A program made the translations under genes and the position numbers. From Natronococcus sp. AD-5 (GTDB lineage: Archaea > Halobacteriota > Halobacteria > Halobacteriales > Natrialbaceae), in assembly GCF_030734285.1 (NCBI RefSeq), contig NZ_CP132295.1, forward strand, positions 744,001 through 808,000: a DNA stretch of 64,000 nt. Direction: 5' to 3'. Positions 18,922 to 28,197 of the stretch are shown here, piece by piece; position 1 is the first letter of the stretch, and each line of letters starts with the position of its first letter. Under the pieces are notes generated by a model that saw nothing but the letters and a program-made list of their open reading frames with translations, did not search any database and had not been told where the DNA came from.

Positions 18922-19590
18922 TCAGTAGTCGGTATCGGAGTCAGCTTCGGAATCGTTGGTTGACTCATTGTCATCTGCTGGTTCAGAGCCGTCGTCAGTA
19001 TCCGTCGGGAGCCTTACGTCCGACAGATCGAACGGCTCGAGAAGCCCGGCGATTTCGCCGCTCGGATTTTCTTCTGTATGAATATTCACGTACGCTTCGC
19101 CGGCGTCGATCTTCTCGAGCAATTCCTCAGCGGTCTCCGATTCAGCCTCCGGCACGCGCCCCGCCGCGATGACCTCGTCGGTAATCGTCCCAACATCCAA
19201 GATACCGGTGAATTGCCCCTCTTCGAGCCGTTCAGCCTGCGTTTCGAAGTCGTACAACCAGACGGCGATCGGTCCGAGAACCTCGTCCTCGTGAATGTGC
19301 CCCATGATCGCATCCTCGAGATCTTCGACCCCGACGACGAACTTCAGTCCATCCTGACGCTCCTGAACGAACGCTATCCCATGTGCGTCCGTTTCGACGT
19401 CTTCCTGCGGCTCGAGCTGTGCGATGAAGGGCCCGGAAGAGTCCGACTGCCCATCGTTGCGTTGGTCGTCATTCTGGTCGTCGGTGTTGTGTTCGTCGGC
19501 TGTCGTGACGCCGGCACTGCCGGTCGTACCGACACCGAGAAGAGCGAGTACTTTAAGAGTTGTCCGTCGAGTGGGAGTAAGGTCTTGCAT
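18922..19590 (-). CDS. CHRD-domain secreted protein
   Basis: About 222 residues from Met 19590. The start has a Tat-like signal (PTRRTTLKVLALLGVG) ending near TTADEHN. The CHRD domain runs from about residue 45 to 175: FIAQLEPQEDVETDAHGIA, LEDAIMGHIHEDEVLGPIA, and INHTEENPSGEIAGLL-type ending (YVNIHTEENPSGEIAG). CHRD folds occur in extracellular proteins of bacteria and archaea and in chordin; binding partners in archaea are unknown. The tail is an acidic Asp/Ser/Glu-rich linker without a membrane anchor. Monocistronic. Confidence 0.88.
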   Translation of the reverse strand: MQDLTPTRRTTLKVLALLGVGTTGSAGVTTADEHNTDDQNDDQRNDGQSDSSGPFIAQLEPQEDVETDAHGIAFVQERQDGLKFVVGVEDLEDAIMGHIHEDEVLGPIAVWLYDFETQAERLEEGQFTGILDVGTITDEVIAAGRVPEAESETAEELLEKIDAGEAYVNIHTEENPSGEIAGLLEPFDLSDVRLPTDTDDGSEPADDNESTNDSEADSDTDY

Positions 19591-19833
19591 AACTCTTGGT
19601 ACCTCCCGCCTAGCAAGGTGGGACCCCGTCATAGTTTTATTTCACTTACTCGTGATATCCTAATTTAATGGTAAATTCACACTGCTGAACACCGTAGGTT
19701 TCCCCTGAAACGTTCGTAAGTTGTATCCGCACTGATGACCTACGGTATCCGACACACCTATTTGATAGCTATCAGATAGATACGTATCTGTACTGGAAAC
19801 TGCTTTGCCTGTCTTAGACGACCTTCGGTGCCT

Positions 19834-19922
19834 TATACGCGCCCCGTATTCAGCGGACCCTAATATAAATATAGTATTTCTGTTAGTTACGGGGTGGTGA
19901 ATACAAAAGATGTATGCAGCAC
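19834..19922. repeat. Dispersed palindromic repeat, copy D
   Basis: Forward half ttatacgcgccccgtattca (from 19834) and, 61 bases on, inverted half gtggtgaatacaaaagatgt (from 19894) followed by ATGCAGCACAAC. Same layout as copies B and E. It sits in a 500-base gap between the CHRD and nitrilase genes, which holds no other feature I can support. Confidence 0.55.
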
Positions 19923-20153
19923 AACGACCTCGATTATTTCGCTCGACGATCACTGAACCCGCCGAGAGAGTCCGTGAGCGGACTGTCCAACAGTAGATAG
20001 TAATACAATTTCATTGTTTAGCCTCGTGTCTGAAACGAAGAAGGGTATTTCGATAACTACATGTACAAACCTAACGATCCGTTTCTATTTTCTATCTGTG
20101 AGCAGTGGAAGCTATTCCTAACAACTTAACGGAGAGCGTGTCTATCGACATGT

Positions 20154-20939
20154 ATGGTCTCTAAATTCGACGTCACGATCTCACAAGTGCCAACGGGTGG
20201 GTCAGAGTGTGCTACTGACTGGTCGCGTCTCGTCGCCCATATCGAGCAGGAGGAAAGTGACCTTGTTGTGTTACCGGAGATGCCGTTCTACCGGTGGCTC
20301 CCGGTGACCGATGATGACGATGCCGACCTGTAGGACACCGCGGTTAAGGCTCACGACGACTGGATAGACCGTTTAGACGACCTCGCACCGGCAACTGTAA
20401 TGAGCTCACGACCGGTAATACGGAATGATACACGGTTGAACGAGGGATTCGTTTGGGACGCTGAGTCAGGGTACCGACCCGCCCACCGTAAGGTGCACCT
20501 CCCTAACGAGGAGGACATCTGGGAAGCGTCGTGGTACGAGCCGGGACCAGACGACTTTTCCCCTGTTAACGTGGGCGACATCTCGGTCGGCTTTCTCACC
20601 TGTACCGAATTGTGGGCCATGGACCAGGTTCGCGCGTATGGGCGTGAGGGCGTCCATTTTCTCGTTACCCCACGGGCGACTGGGAGGACAACGAGCGAGA
20701 AATGGCTTGCTGCGGGCCGAACAGCAGCGGTCATCTCCGGCGCGTTCTCGCTTTCGGCAAACCGCGCGAGCACCGACGACGATAACGACCCCGAGTTTGG
20801 CGGGCAAAGTTGGTGTTTCGAGCCTGACGGGGACCGCCTCGCCGTTACCAGTGATGAAGATCCCTTCCTCACGGTTACAGTTAATCCAGCCGATGCGGAG
20901 CGTGCACGAGATACCTATCCCCGATACGCACTCGAATAA
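20154..20939 (+). pseudogene. Nitrilase-superfamily hydrolase with one in-frame amber codon
   Basis: From ATG 20154 the frame is open for 59 codons, meets TAG at 20331-20333, and then continues in the same frame to 20939. All three residues of the carbon-nitrogen hydrolase triad are present: Glu in VVLPEMPFYRW before the stop, Lys in HRKVHLPNEEDIW, and Cys in VGFLTCTELWAMD. The sequence DADL-stop-DTAVKAHDDW suggests TGG (Trp) mutated to TAG. An internal start at ATG 20400 would lack the Glu. The intact 261-residue enzyme would hydrolyse an amide or nitrile. A readthrough or sequencing error cannot be excluded. Confidence 0.8.
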
Positions 20940-21172
20940 CAGACTGGAGAGCCGATACGTTACGCGCCTTTTTCGTGATTGTTTGAATATCGAACTTCCA
21001 AATGAAGCTATCTAGATAAATTCCGATATACAGACAACCTATACTGAACGCGAGTTTCATACTCTACTCTGAATAAGGGAATCGTGCTACCAACTACTGC
21101 TAAGCAAAACAAACATCCGATAGGACGAATCATGAAATGAAAGAAGGTAATCTACTGAGGGAGGGGAATCTC
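20940..21172. other. Short intergenic gap
   Basis: About 230 bases between convergent genes. No terminator hairpin or RNA is clear; T-rich runs near 20970 could end the upstream transcript. Confidence 0.3.
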
Positions 21173-22411
21173 TTAATCAGTTTCGACGTCCAAATTCTCC
21201 GTAAAGACGAGTTCGTCTGTCTTCTCGAGCCAATCGATGCCCCACTTAACAGTCGGTGGGACAAGCGTTGTGGTGAAGATAGCCGTAAAGACGAGGATCG
21301 AGAAGAGTTCTTGGCCGATAACGCCTGCTGACAGTGCAATCGAGACGATGACGATCTCGACTGTTCCGCGTCCGTTCATTCCAAATCCGATGACGAGCCC
21401 TTCCTTCGAAGACAACTTCGTTGGGAGAGCGAACAGCCAGCTGCCAAAGATCTTACTGACGAACGCGAGCGCTATGATGAGTACGAGCAGACCCAAGCTT
21501 TGCGTGAATACGTTAAGCGAGAGTTCGAATGCCACTGTGACGAAGAAGATCGGAGCGAAGAACCCCATAGCCAGATCATACATGACGCTGTACATGTGGT
21601 TGTAGATGTCCGGGTCTAATTGGGCTTGTCGAAGGAACAACCCAGCGATGAATCCTCCGATAATCATGTGAAGATCGACGAGTGCTGCAAAGAACGCGAA
21701 GATAAGTGCAACGACAAGCGCGACCGTGAACGCGGACGTTTTATCGACGAATTTGTGACGTTCCATCCAATCTTCTAACTGCTCCCAGAGGTGTGGGAGA
21801 ACTCGATCACCGAACACGAGTGCCGCGGCAAAAAAGAGTAGCGCCTTCCCAACAACAAACCCGAGACCCAGGACAGTCACTTCGCCGGTTTCGATGAAGC
21901 CCATGATTCCGGCAAACACGACCATCACCCCCACGTCAGACAGCAACGCGCCACCGAGGAGGACGCCCGCAATCCGCGTATCGAGGATATCGAGATCGAC
22001 TAAAATTCGAGATTTTGTCGCCAGTGAGGTGGCGGCCATCGCGATACCGATGAACAGAGACTGCCCAATCGTTGCGCCGATGAGTCCGCCAACCAGATAG
22101 CCGAGACTAAACGGTACTACAAAACCGCCGAACGCGACCATAAGCGCCTGCGGTCCGAGCTTGAATAGGTCATGGATATCGACTTCCATGCCGACGTAGA
22201 TCATCAACAGGAAGACGCCGAGCTCGGCGAAGATATCGAGTACTTCACTCGGGTGTAAGAGACCCAATAGCGCTGGTCCGAAGAGAATTCCTGCGAGGAT
22301 TTCACCCATCAGCGCGGGATAGCCGATTCGTTCGACCAGTATGCCGAATATCCACGCGAGCGTTAGCACCAGCAGTAAATTGAGGAGATCAATACTGGCG
22401 GCTTCAACCAT
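21173..22411 (-). CDS. CPA2-type cation:proton antiporter
   Basis: 412 residues, 12-13 membrane segments, no C-terminal RCK/TrkA domain. Family marks: GILVERIGYPALMGEILAG near the start, AELGVFLLMIYVGMEVDIH, LDTRIAGVLLGGALLSDVG (the ion-binding helix carries Asp), and FGMNGRGTVEIVIVSIAL near the end. Members of the KefB/NapA group exchange Na+ or K+ for H+ across the cytoplasmic membrane. The start ATG at 22411 is followed by MVEAASIDLLN, as in relatives. It stands alone. Confidence 0.92.
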   Translation of the reverse strand: MVEAASIDLLNLLLVLTLAWIFGILVERIGYPALMGEILAGILFGPALLGLLHPSEVLDIFAELGVFLLMIYVGMEVDIHDLFKLGPQALMVAFGGFVVPFSLGYLVGGLIGATIGQSLFIGIAMAATSLATKSRILVDLDILDTRIAGVLLGGALLSDVGVMVVFAGIMGFIETGEVTVLGLGFVVGKALLFFAAALVFGDRVLPHLWEQLEDWMERHKFVDKTSAFTVALVVALIFAFFAALVDLHMIIGGFIAGLFLRQAQLDPDIYNHMYSVMYDLAMGFFAPIFFVTVAFELSLNVFTQSLGLLVLIIALAFVSKIFGSWLFALPTKLSSKEGLVIGFGMNGRGTVEIVIVSIALSAGVIGQELFSILVFTAIFTTTLVPPTVKWGIDWLEKTDELVFTENLDVETD

Positions 22412-22793
22412 AGCTAGCTACATCCAGGCCATCGGTAAGATAGTTGGCAATCCGGAGTGCGGTAAAGTAATTCTCGGTAATGTGGTTCTGTTATATTCAT
22501 TACACGCCTCTACCGAATTCTGAGTAGGTAGCCAGACGCGGCGCTACATCGTTCATCTGTATTAAACAACCACCATTTTACGTTGATCAGCCTTCAGCTC
22601 GTACCACATTCACGCTTTCTACTCGGCACGATCGCCGCGTTCTACTTCACTGCTGTCAGAAGAGCCGTGGTGGATAGAGTGGGCGACTTCAGCGAACGGT
22701 ACCGCGAATTGCCGACGTCATCACCGACGAAAATTGTTTTCTGCTGACCACTGTGTGTAGCAGTGACGGAAAGATTATCACGGGCGATATTGC

Positions 22794-23170
22794 ATGTTAA
22801 CTTACAGCACGGGGTTTGGCTGGCAATCCTTCGATGATCCCGACCCGGGATCGGAAGTTCAGGGTGTCATCGGACATCTACACCTTTCGGGGTATCTGGC
22901 TGTGCCAAGGATTCTCTGGCACACCCGGAAGAGAGAAGCGCTACTCGCAGAGTCGGCTGGGTCGGTCGGCCATGTCCTGCGCGCCAAATCAGTTCAGAAG
23001 AAATGCTGGCGGTTACCGTTTGGGAAAGCGATGAAATGCTCCAAAAATTCGTTGAGAGCAATCCGCACGCGGGGATCAAAGCGGCGCTCGAACGAGAAAT
23101 GGAGGAGAGTTGGTTCAAAAGGTTTGATGTGAGCGGCGAGGAGGTCCCGCTGAACATTCTCTCAGATGGT
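22794..23170 (+). pseudogene. Monooxygenase-fold (DUF3291/ABM-like) protein, one frameshift
   Basis: The first frame reads GVIGHLHLSGYLAVPRILW, HTRKREALLAESAGSVGHV, LRAKSVQKKCW; after a one-base loss near 23005 another frame continues AVTVWESDEMLQKFVESNP and HAGIKAALEREMEESWFKR, FDVSGEEVPLNIL. Joined, this is an antibiotic-biosynthesis-monooxygenase-like ferredoxin fold found in haloarchaea. The stop in either frame leaves a truncated product. Function of the intact family is uncertain. Confidence 0.6.
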
Positions 23171-23197
23171 TGTATCCAGAGAAAGAACATAATGCCG

Positions 23198-23284
23198 AAT
23201 GCGCGCTCTGTATTCAGTAGACCCTGACAGAGATTTCAATCCGCTGTCGAGATCGGCGTGCTGCATACAGAGGGCGAACCCAGC
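23198..23284. repeat. Dispersed palindromic repeat, copy E
   Basis: Forward half gaatgcgcgctctgtattca at 23198 and inverted half gtgctgcatacagagggcga at 23258, the same 60-base spacing as copies B and D. It follows directly the decayed monooxygenase gene. Confidence 0.55.
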
Positions 23285-23432
23285 ACAATAGAGCGATTTG
23301 GTTTCACACGTATTAACTGAGGAAAGTTGGCAGAGAAGCCTGGGAAGACGATGTCTCATACGCTGTGAAACGGGGACGCCTAACCCATTGCAGGCCGTGG
23401 GATTTTCCGTCTCTATACCCTCAGAACTAGCT

Positions 23433-23603
23433 ATGGCTGGATTGATTCATCGAACAGCACAGGCGATCGATGAGATGTGGCGGTCGATATGGCATGAGTC
23501 GAGTCGCACCGAGAAAGTCGTGATCGCTATCGTGCTTCTGGTCACCGGGTTAGCCATCCCGGTGATCCCGATCGTCTGGATCGCCCGGATTATTGCCGAC
23601 TAA
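23433..23603 (+). CDS. Small single-span membrane protein (56 aa)
   Basis: Chosen start ATG 23433 (MAGLIHRTAQAIDEMWRS). An amphipathic N-terminal helix is followed by TEKVVIAIVLLVTGLAIPV and IPIVWIARII, one or two closely spaced membrane segments. Upstream codons to 23298 are poor. Small proteins of this kind are common in haloarchaea; no function is known. Confidence 0.55.
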   Translation: MAGLIHRTAQAIDEMWRSIWHESSRTEKVVIAIVLLVTGLAIPVIPIVWIARIIAD

Positions 23604-23625
23604 TCAATGGAGCGGTGGGGCGAGA

Positions 23626-23649
23626 GACGCGCCTTGTATTCAGCACGAC
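23626..23649. repeat. Dispersed palindromic repeat, copy F
   Basis: agacgcgccttgtattcagc immediately after the stop of the small membrane protein. The inverted half about 60 bases on is degenerate. Confidence 0.5.
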
Positions 23650-24115
23650 TCTGTGAACACATACTACATCTGGTAGAAATCTCGGTGCTCAATAAGCACC
23701 TGTAGAGCCAGGGGTGAGTGCGTGAACGAACTTAGATAACGCTGTGTGTCCGGAAACCTGTGAATAGAGCGTTTTCCGACGCGAAGCATTATCGGCTAGG
23801 ACGATACCTCAATTCAAGCATCGACATCTACGGGAATGTTGTGCTCTTCGGCATCGCTGGGATACTGAGCACGCCGATTCAGAATGTTTGAGATCGTCCC
23901 CTTCGAACCGCTCGAACGCTCACTGGCGTGAGGCTGAAGATGAGTTTAAATTCGAAATTAGTGATCGCACGGGATAGACACATTACGGTGGTTGAGGATG
24001 ATATTCTGGCGTCTCAGGAGGTAGCTAAGATTCCGCCCTGTCCGTGGGATGAAACAGGGTTCGGCACGCAAGACTAATCAACACTCAATCCATCCTATTG
24101 TTACGATCTCCAAGC
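23650..24115. other. Gap with one very short ORF
   Basis: About 465 bases. A 45-codon ORF at 23940-24077 (MSLNSKLVIARDRHITVVE to CPWDETGFGTQD) may be a gene remnant; it matches no family I know. Nothing else supported. Confidence 0.3.
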
Positions 24116-24391
24116 CTACTGAACAGCTGTTTCGATAGCTTTCAGTTCATCTTTCCGGAACGCCGACGGTGCCTTCTCCGGATTATCCTCCTCTAAAACA
24201 CCGATCTTCCACAAAATTCCTGCCCTCATTTCTGCTTTCGGAGGCAGGCGCCCGCTCGTATCAATCTCATATCCCACCGCATCACAAATTGCGGCGAGGT
24301 CCTCTTTCGTGAACGCTGCCGATCCCTCCCGTTCAAATCGCCCGATAGCTACCCTAATTTCATTTCGAAGTTCATTGACGGTTTGCGCCAT
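24116..24391 (-). CDS. Conserved haloarchaeal hypothetical protein
   Basis: 91 residues from Met 24391 (MAQTVNELRNEIRVAIGRF). It seems helical and contains SAAFTKEDLAAICDAVGYE, then PPKAEMRAGILWKIGVLEE and a closing SAFRKDELKAIETAV. The two FxKxxLxAIxxAV-like segments resemble each other, suggesting an internal duplication. No signal, membrane span or catalytic motif. Function unknown. Confidence 0.65.
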   Translation of the reverse strand: MAQTVNELRNEIRVAIGRFEREGSAAFTKEDLAAICDAVGYEIDTSGRLPPKAEMRAGILWKIGVLEEDNPEKAPSAFRKDELKAIETAVQ

Positions 24392-24737
24392 ACCTGCCAC
24401 GACACGCACCTACATTGTCTTTGTTCCGGTCAACTCGGTTACAGACGGTAGTCTCGGAACCAGATAGAACGTTCAGCCGTTGCTAAACAGATAGCGCGAA
24501 GGCGGCACGATATCCGGTTCAACCTGTGAAAGTGGTGATCGCTCAGGCAGGTGAGGGACGCAACAGACCCAGCATCCGCGAGCGAAGCGAGCGGTTCTCC
24601 GTCGAAGCGGACGAAGCCCGTGGAGGCGGCCTTTTTAGCGTAGGTTTTTGCTCCTCGAGGTTCCTCGCTTCACTCGGAAGCCCTCGGCGCTAAAATGTAC
24701 GTATACAGCCGCACATATCGTGAAAAGCCAACAGTAG
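24392..24737. other. GC-rich non-coding segment
   Basis: Around 24579-24690 the sequence has short palindromic blocks (gcgagcgaagcgagcgg) and the phrase ggcggcctttttagcgtagg, of a kind I associate with haloarchaeal intergenic DNA. No gene; possible structured RNA or repeat, unproven. Confidence 0.3.
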
Positions 24738-24961
24738 TTATTTTGTCCGTCTTCGTTCGATAATCGCTTCCATCTTCATCGGCCCAGCCTTTGCTTCTTG
24801 CCGGTTGGCTTCTAATTCAGTGATAATTGAATTAGTGAGATCAAGGTCGGGACCCAGCGGTAGAAGCTGATCGAGTACCGTAATCTCGAACCGCTCGTGC
24901 ATCCCAATTTTCAATACGTCTAAATCTCGTAAATAGGACGGTGCCTCCGTACAGAAAAGGA
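24738..24961 (-). pseudogene. C-terminal fragment of an unidentified soluble protein
   Basis: About 74 codons reading YLRDLDVLKIGMHERFEIT, VLDQLLPLGPDLDLTNSI and ending MKMEAIIERRRTK. The acidic, well-ordered sequence looks like a real C-terminus. Further upstream the frame runs antisense through the PAS fragment and loses protein character near 24960, so the N-terminus has been cut off at that junction. Confidence 0.45.
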
Positions 24962-24984
24962 ACACCAATTGAGGGAAGACACGA

Positions 24985-25400
24985 CTGAATGTAGCAACCG
25001 AGGCCGCATCGATCGGGATTTGGACGTGGAATATCCAAGAAAATGTCGTTACTGCGGACGAATATCTTGCGGAATCGTATGGAATGGATCCAGAGGCGGT
25101 TACGGAAGTGCCCCGATGGAGGCCTTCTACGAACCGATCCACGAAGACGATACGAAGGAAACGTGGGAAGAACTCGAACAGGCCGTGGAGGATACGGGTA
25201 AACTCAAGACTGAGTACCGAATCAAGGGTGCGATCGGTGACATCATCTGGGTAGAAGTTCGAGGAGAGGTCGAATACAATAATAACGATGAACCAAACCG
25301 GATGCATAGTGCAATCGCCGATATCACCGAGCGGAAAACGCGAGAGCAACGAGTAAACGACCTCAGGCGCGGTGGCCCGAGGCTTTTGTTGGTTCGCTCA
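24985..25400 (+). pseudogene. PAS-domain sensor kinase fragment
   Basis: One frame encodes NVATEAASIGIWTWNIQEN, VVTADEYLAESYGMDPEAV, typical PAS entry; after a frameshift near 25105 the next frame gives APMEAFYEPIHEDDTKETW, LKTEYRIKGAIGDIIWVEV and IADITERKTREQRVNDL, the PAS exit and PAC motif. No histidine-kinase domain follows; at about 25365 the sequence turns into repeat-like GC-rich DNA. A truncated, frameshifted remnant. Confidence 0.75.
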
Positions 25401-25477
25401 GCCGTGCTATAGCACTCCCTGCTCAGCGAGCGAGCGGGATGATTTACTCTGCCTTCAAGTGGTAGACAACGAGTAAG

Positions 25478-25912
25478 AATGAAGCTGACATTCTCATCGT
25501 AGAAGACAATTCTGGTGATACCAGGCTCACCTAAGAAGCGCTCAAGGAGGGGAAGATCCGTAACACGCTCTACGTGGCAGAGGACGGCGTTGAGGCGCTC
25601 GACTTCCGTTACCAACGCGGCGATTTCTCTAGTGCGCCATGCACGGATCTCATCCTGTTCGATCTCAACCTGCCACGGAAGAATGGCGAAGAGGTTCTTG
25701 AGATCCTTAAAGCGGACCGGATTTGAGGCATGTCCCGGTTATTATTCTCATAAGCTCGGATAGCCACGAGGATATGGTCAAATCGTACGACCTTCACGTC
25801 AATGCCTATCTGACGAAGCAGGTCGACCCAGTCGAGTTTATCAACACGATCCAGACGCTCGAACAATTCTGTCTCTCCCTCGTCCGGCTACCGGAATGTG
25901 ACAGTCAATGAG
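25478..25912 (+). pseudogene. CheY-like response regulator pseudogene
   Basis: Frame 1 reads NEADILIVEDNSGDTRLT, a TAA stop, then EALKEGKIRNTLYVAEDGV, EALDFRYQRGDFS and LILFDLNLPRKNGEEVLEI with the phospho-acceptor Asp. After KADRI a one-base shift moves to HVPVIILISSDSHEDMVKS, YDLHVNAYLTKQVDPVEFI with the conserved Lys, ending at 25912. It is an Rcp1-type single-domain receiver with one stop and one frameshift. It follows the PAS fragment, so the pair probably decayed together. Confidence 0.8.
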
Positions 25913-26144
25913 AGTAAGTTCCACGCCCCGTACTATTAAATAGCCTCTGCCCTGCTACGAGAGGCACGAACCGTTCGGTTCCACCAAAAGCTTGGGTCGA
26001 GTCCATGAGTAGCTGCGACGCAACAGCTGGACTCGCCGTCCGAGGGTGCGGAATTTTAGTTCGGCCGGGCACGTCGACACCATTACCAGTGTCCATTACG
26101 TTCGGTTCGCAAGTTCCCACCAGGTGGGCTAGTGCAGAGAACAT

Positions 26145-26537
26145 ATGTTATTTCCACCGAAACTACCGATCGTGAGCGAAACCCTCTACGAACGGCTTGG
26201 CGGACAGGATTCAATTGAAGCAGTTGTCGACCGGTTCTACGAGCGCTTGGTCGCTGACGAACGAGTCGCCCACTACTTCGATGACGTTGATATGCAGAAG
26301 CAGCGGGCTCACCAGGCTCAGTTCATCAGCGCTGTCGCGAACGGTCCCGTTGATTACTCCGGCGCCGACATGGAAACGGCCCACGAAGACCTCGGTATTA
26401 CGAAGGCCGACTTCGATGTGATCGTCACCCACCTCGAGGGGACCCTCGAGGAGTTCGATGTTAACGAAACCGATCAAGAGGCGGTCCTTGCGGCGGTTGC
26501 GGAGTACGAAGACGACATCGTCACGATTCCCGCCTGA
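26145..26537 (+). CDS. Group I truncated haemoglobin
   Basis: The true start is probably GTG 26172 (VSETLYERLGGQDSIEAVV), giving about 121 residues; the ATG at 26145 adds MLFPPKLPI. TrHb marks: LYERLGGQ..IEAVVDRFY with the B10 Tyr, the proximal His in QRAHQAQFISAVANGP, and MDVIVTHLEGTL-type H helix (ADFDVIVTHLEGTLEEFDV). The haem protein binds O2 or NO and may protect respiration. Monocistronic. Confidence 0.92.
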   Translation: MLFPPKLPIVSETLYERLGGQDSIEAVVDRFYERLVADERVAHYFDDVDMQKQRAHQAQFISAVANGPVDYSGADMETAHEDLGITKADFDVIVTHLEGTLEEFDVNETDQEAVLAAVAEYEDDIVTIPA

Positions 26538-26561
26538 AGTGAACTATCAGTTGGTTCTTTC

Positions 26562-26690
26562 GTTAGTAACCGAGCTGGAGCGATGCATGCGACGGCATAC
26601 ACCTCACCCTGGGGATGGGCCTCAGATTCTCACTCTATATACCTATTGATTGAGTTGCCATCCGCTGAGTGCGCTAAGGGATACGCCGAG
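26562..26690. repeat. Structured intergenic element, copy 2
   Basis: Diverged copy of the element near 12.15 kb. Shared blocks: CACCTCACCC, the hairpin (here CTGGGG-ATGGG-CCTCAG, 26609-26625), TTCTC.C..CTATATA and GAGTTGCCAT.CGC. In the hairpin one pair is changed on both sides (C-G in copy 1, T-A here) and one becomes G-U. It lies just 3' of the haemoglobin gene. Confidence 0.5.
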
Positions 26691-27384
26691 CAGTAATGTT
26701 TATATATCACAAGTCAAACCTACGACTAAAATCGCAGGCTTATCGAGGTTCTCATGTTACTCCCGTCAATTCGGATGAGTGGGAATCTACGGTGTGTGGA
26801 CTGTCGGCCACTGGCAATGCCACGCTACCGATACTCATCCTCCAGAAGGGTAGCGAGTTACCTGATTGGTTAACGACAGCCGGAGCGGTCGGCTTACGTT
26901 TTGTTGAGGCAAACACCGAGTCAACTGCCAGGTTTCTGCTCACGGGCAATAGAGAGAATGCACAATCAAACTTCCGGCGCGTATCCCACAACTGAAGTCG
27001 TGGCTCACCGAGCCGCCGTAGGCGGCGAGTAGGGCGGGATAGTTTACTCTTCCACTGGAATATCGATGCGTCTACGGAATTGCCGATACAAATATCGAGA
27101 CAACCAGAGAAATGGCAGCGATTCACCAGTGACACAAAGGGTGACAGACTGCCAGAATATCCCTGGTGAGAAGGCGGTGAGTGAACACCGCCTGACTGCC
27201 GGGAATGACGACGATCGTTTAACGATAATGTCTTCGGGTGCGATTGGGGGAGCGACTAAGGTTGCCTCGCCAAAGTTTCGAATCAAGGTGTGCTGATCCG
27301 AATCGGGTCATCGGCAGGGATGTGCTCGATGGGGAGTGAACGGTTTGATCCCCAAACGTAGCGACGTTCCCGACTGATGTCAGT
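26691..27384. other. Gap with decayed coding DNA and a possible IS end
   Basis: About 690 bases. The plus ORF 26696-26995 (VCGLSATGNATLPILILQK, VGLRFVEANTEST) and the minus ORFs overlapping it are unconvincing. The sequence ggcgagtagggcgggatagt (about 27023-27042) followed by TTACTC resembles gcgagcgggatgatttactc at 25431-25450 and may be the end of an IS200/IS605-type element. Confidence 0.35.
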
Positions 27385-28161
27385 TCAACCCTCCGTGCGA
27401 GTGAAGAGGAACGTCCCGATTGCAACGGCGCCGATAGCGAGCAATATGCCTATGATGGCAGAGCTCTCTATGAGTCCATCGACGAAGGTTGCGCTGGATT
27501 GCTCTTTGGTAACGTCGATTGTCGCTGACGCGGTGTCGGACTGCCCAGCCGCGTTGACAGTGGTGACGGACACTTCGTGCGTTCCCGCACTCTCGAAAGT
27601 GTGGGATAATTCGGGCTCGGAGGTCGTCTCATCGGCCGTGCCGTCACCGGTCAGATCCCACTCGTAGGACTCGATACTGTGATCATCAGTCGAATCGCTG
27701 GCGTCGAGCTTGATCTTCGTTTCCGCTTCGGCGGAGTCAGGAGCCGACAGATCGGCTGTCGGCGTCGTCGTCGCGATGACCAGGTTAGTCATCGAACTCT
27801 GTTCGCCGTCGTCGTCGGTGACGATGAGCGTCGCAGTGTGCGATCCGGCCTCCTCGAAAGTGTGCGTTGTCTCGGCATCGTGGCACGTTTCGTTCTCGTC
27901 GAAGCGCCAGCAGACGTCGGCCACTTCGTCACGCTCAGCGATTTCAGTTGCATCGACAGTGAACGATTCACCGGGTTTGACGGCGGTCGGTACCTTTGCG
28001 TCCTTGAGATCATCTTCAACGGCAGCTGATGCTGAGGCCTGTGTTGCCGGCGATGTAGTGTCGCCAAGCGCCATTGCGGGACCCATTCCTACTGTCAGCC
28101 CTACCACGATCAGCAGGACTAACGCGCCGAGACGGACGGACTGTCGGTGTGATGTGGTCAT
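27385..28161 (-). CDS. Secreted, membrane-anchored protein with two PKD domains
   Basis: 258 residues. Signal peptide LGALVLLIVVGLTVGMGPA; two PKD beta-sandwiches at about 60-140 (FDENETCHDAETTHTFEEA, GSHTATLIVTDDDGEQS) and 145-225 (LDASDSTDDHSIESYEWDL, SHTFESAGTHEVSVTTVNA); a C-terminal helix ESSAIIGILLAIGAVAIGT anchors it. The first PKD has a CWRF..ETC pair that could form a disulfide. PKD domains usually mediate protein or glycan contacts. It is 36 bases downstream of the giant multicopper oxidase on the same strand and could be co-transcribed. Confidence 0.9.
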   Translation of the reverse strand: MTTSHRQSVRLGALVLLIVVGLTVGMGPAMALGDTTSPATQASASAAVEDDLKDAKVPTAVKPGESFTVDATEIAERDEVADVCWRFDENETCHDAETTHTFEEAGSHTATLIVTDDDGEQSSMTNLVIATTTPTADLSAPDSAEAETKIKLDASDSTDDHSIESYEWDLTGDGTADETTSEPELSHTFESAGTHEVSVTTVNAAGQSDTASATIDVTKEQSSATFVDGLIESSAIIGILLAIGAVAIGTFLFTRTEG

Positions 28162-28197
28162 TGTTAGTTGTGTGAGTGTGATAATTTGGGTAACTGG

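Noticed and set aside
19660-19953. Minus ORF of 97 codons containing SAEYGARIRH
   Set aside because: This phrase is just the translation of the dispersed repeat (similar phrases arise at 23.2 and 44.7 kb), not a conserved protein.
20331-20333. Amber codon as pyrrolysine
   Set aside because: Pyrrolysine systems are known from certain methanogens and bacteria; no pylT/pylS is seen here and Trp is the natural residue at this place. A plain nonsense change is simpler.
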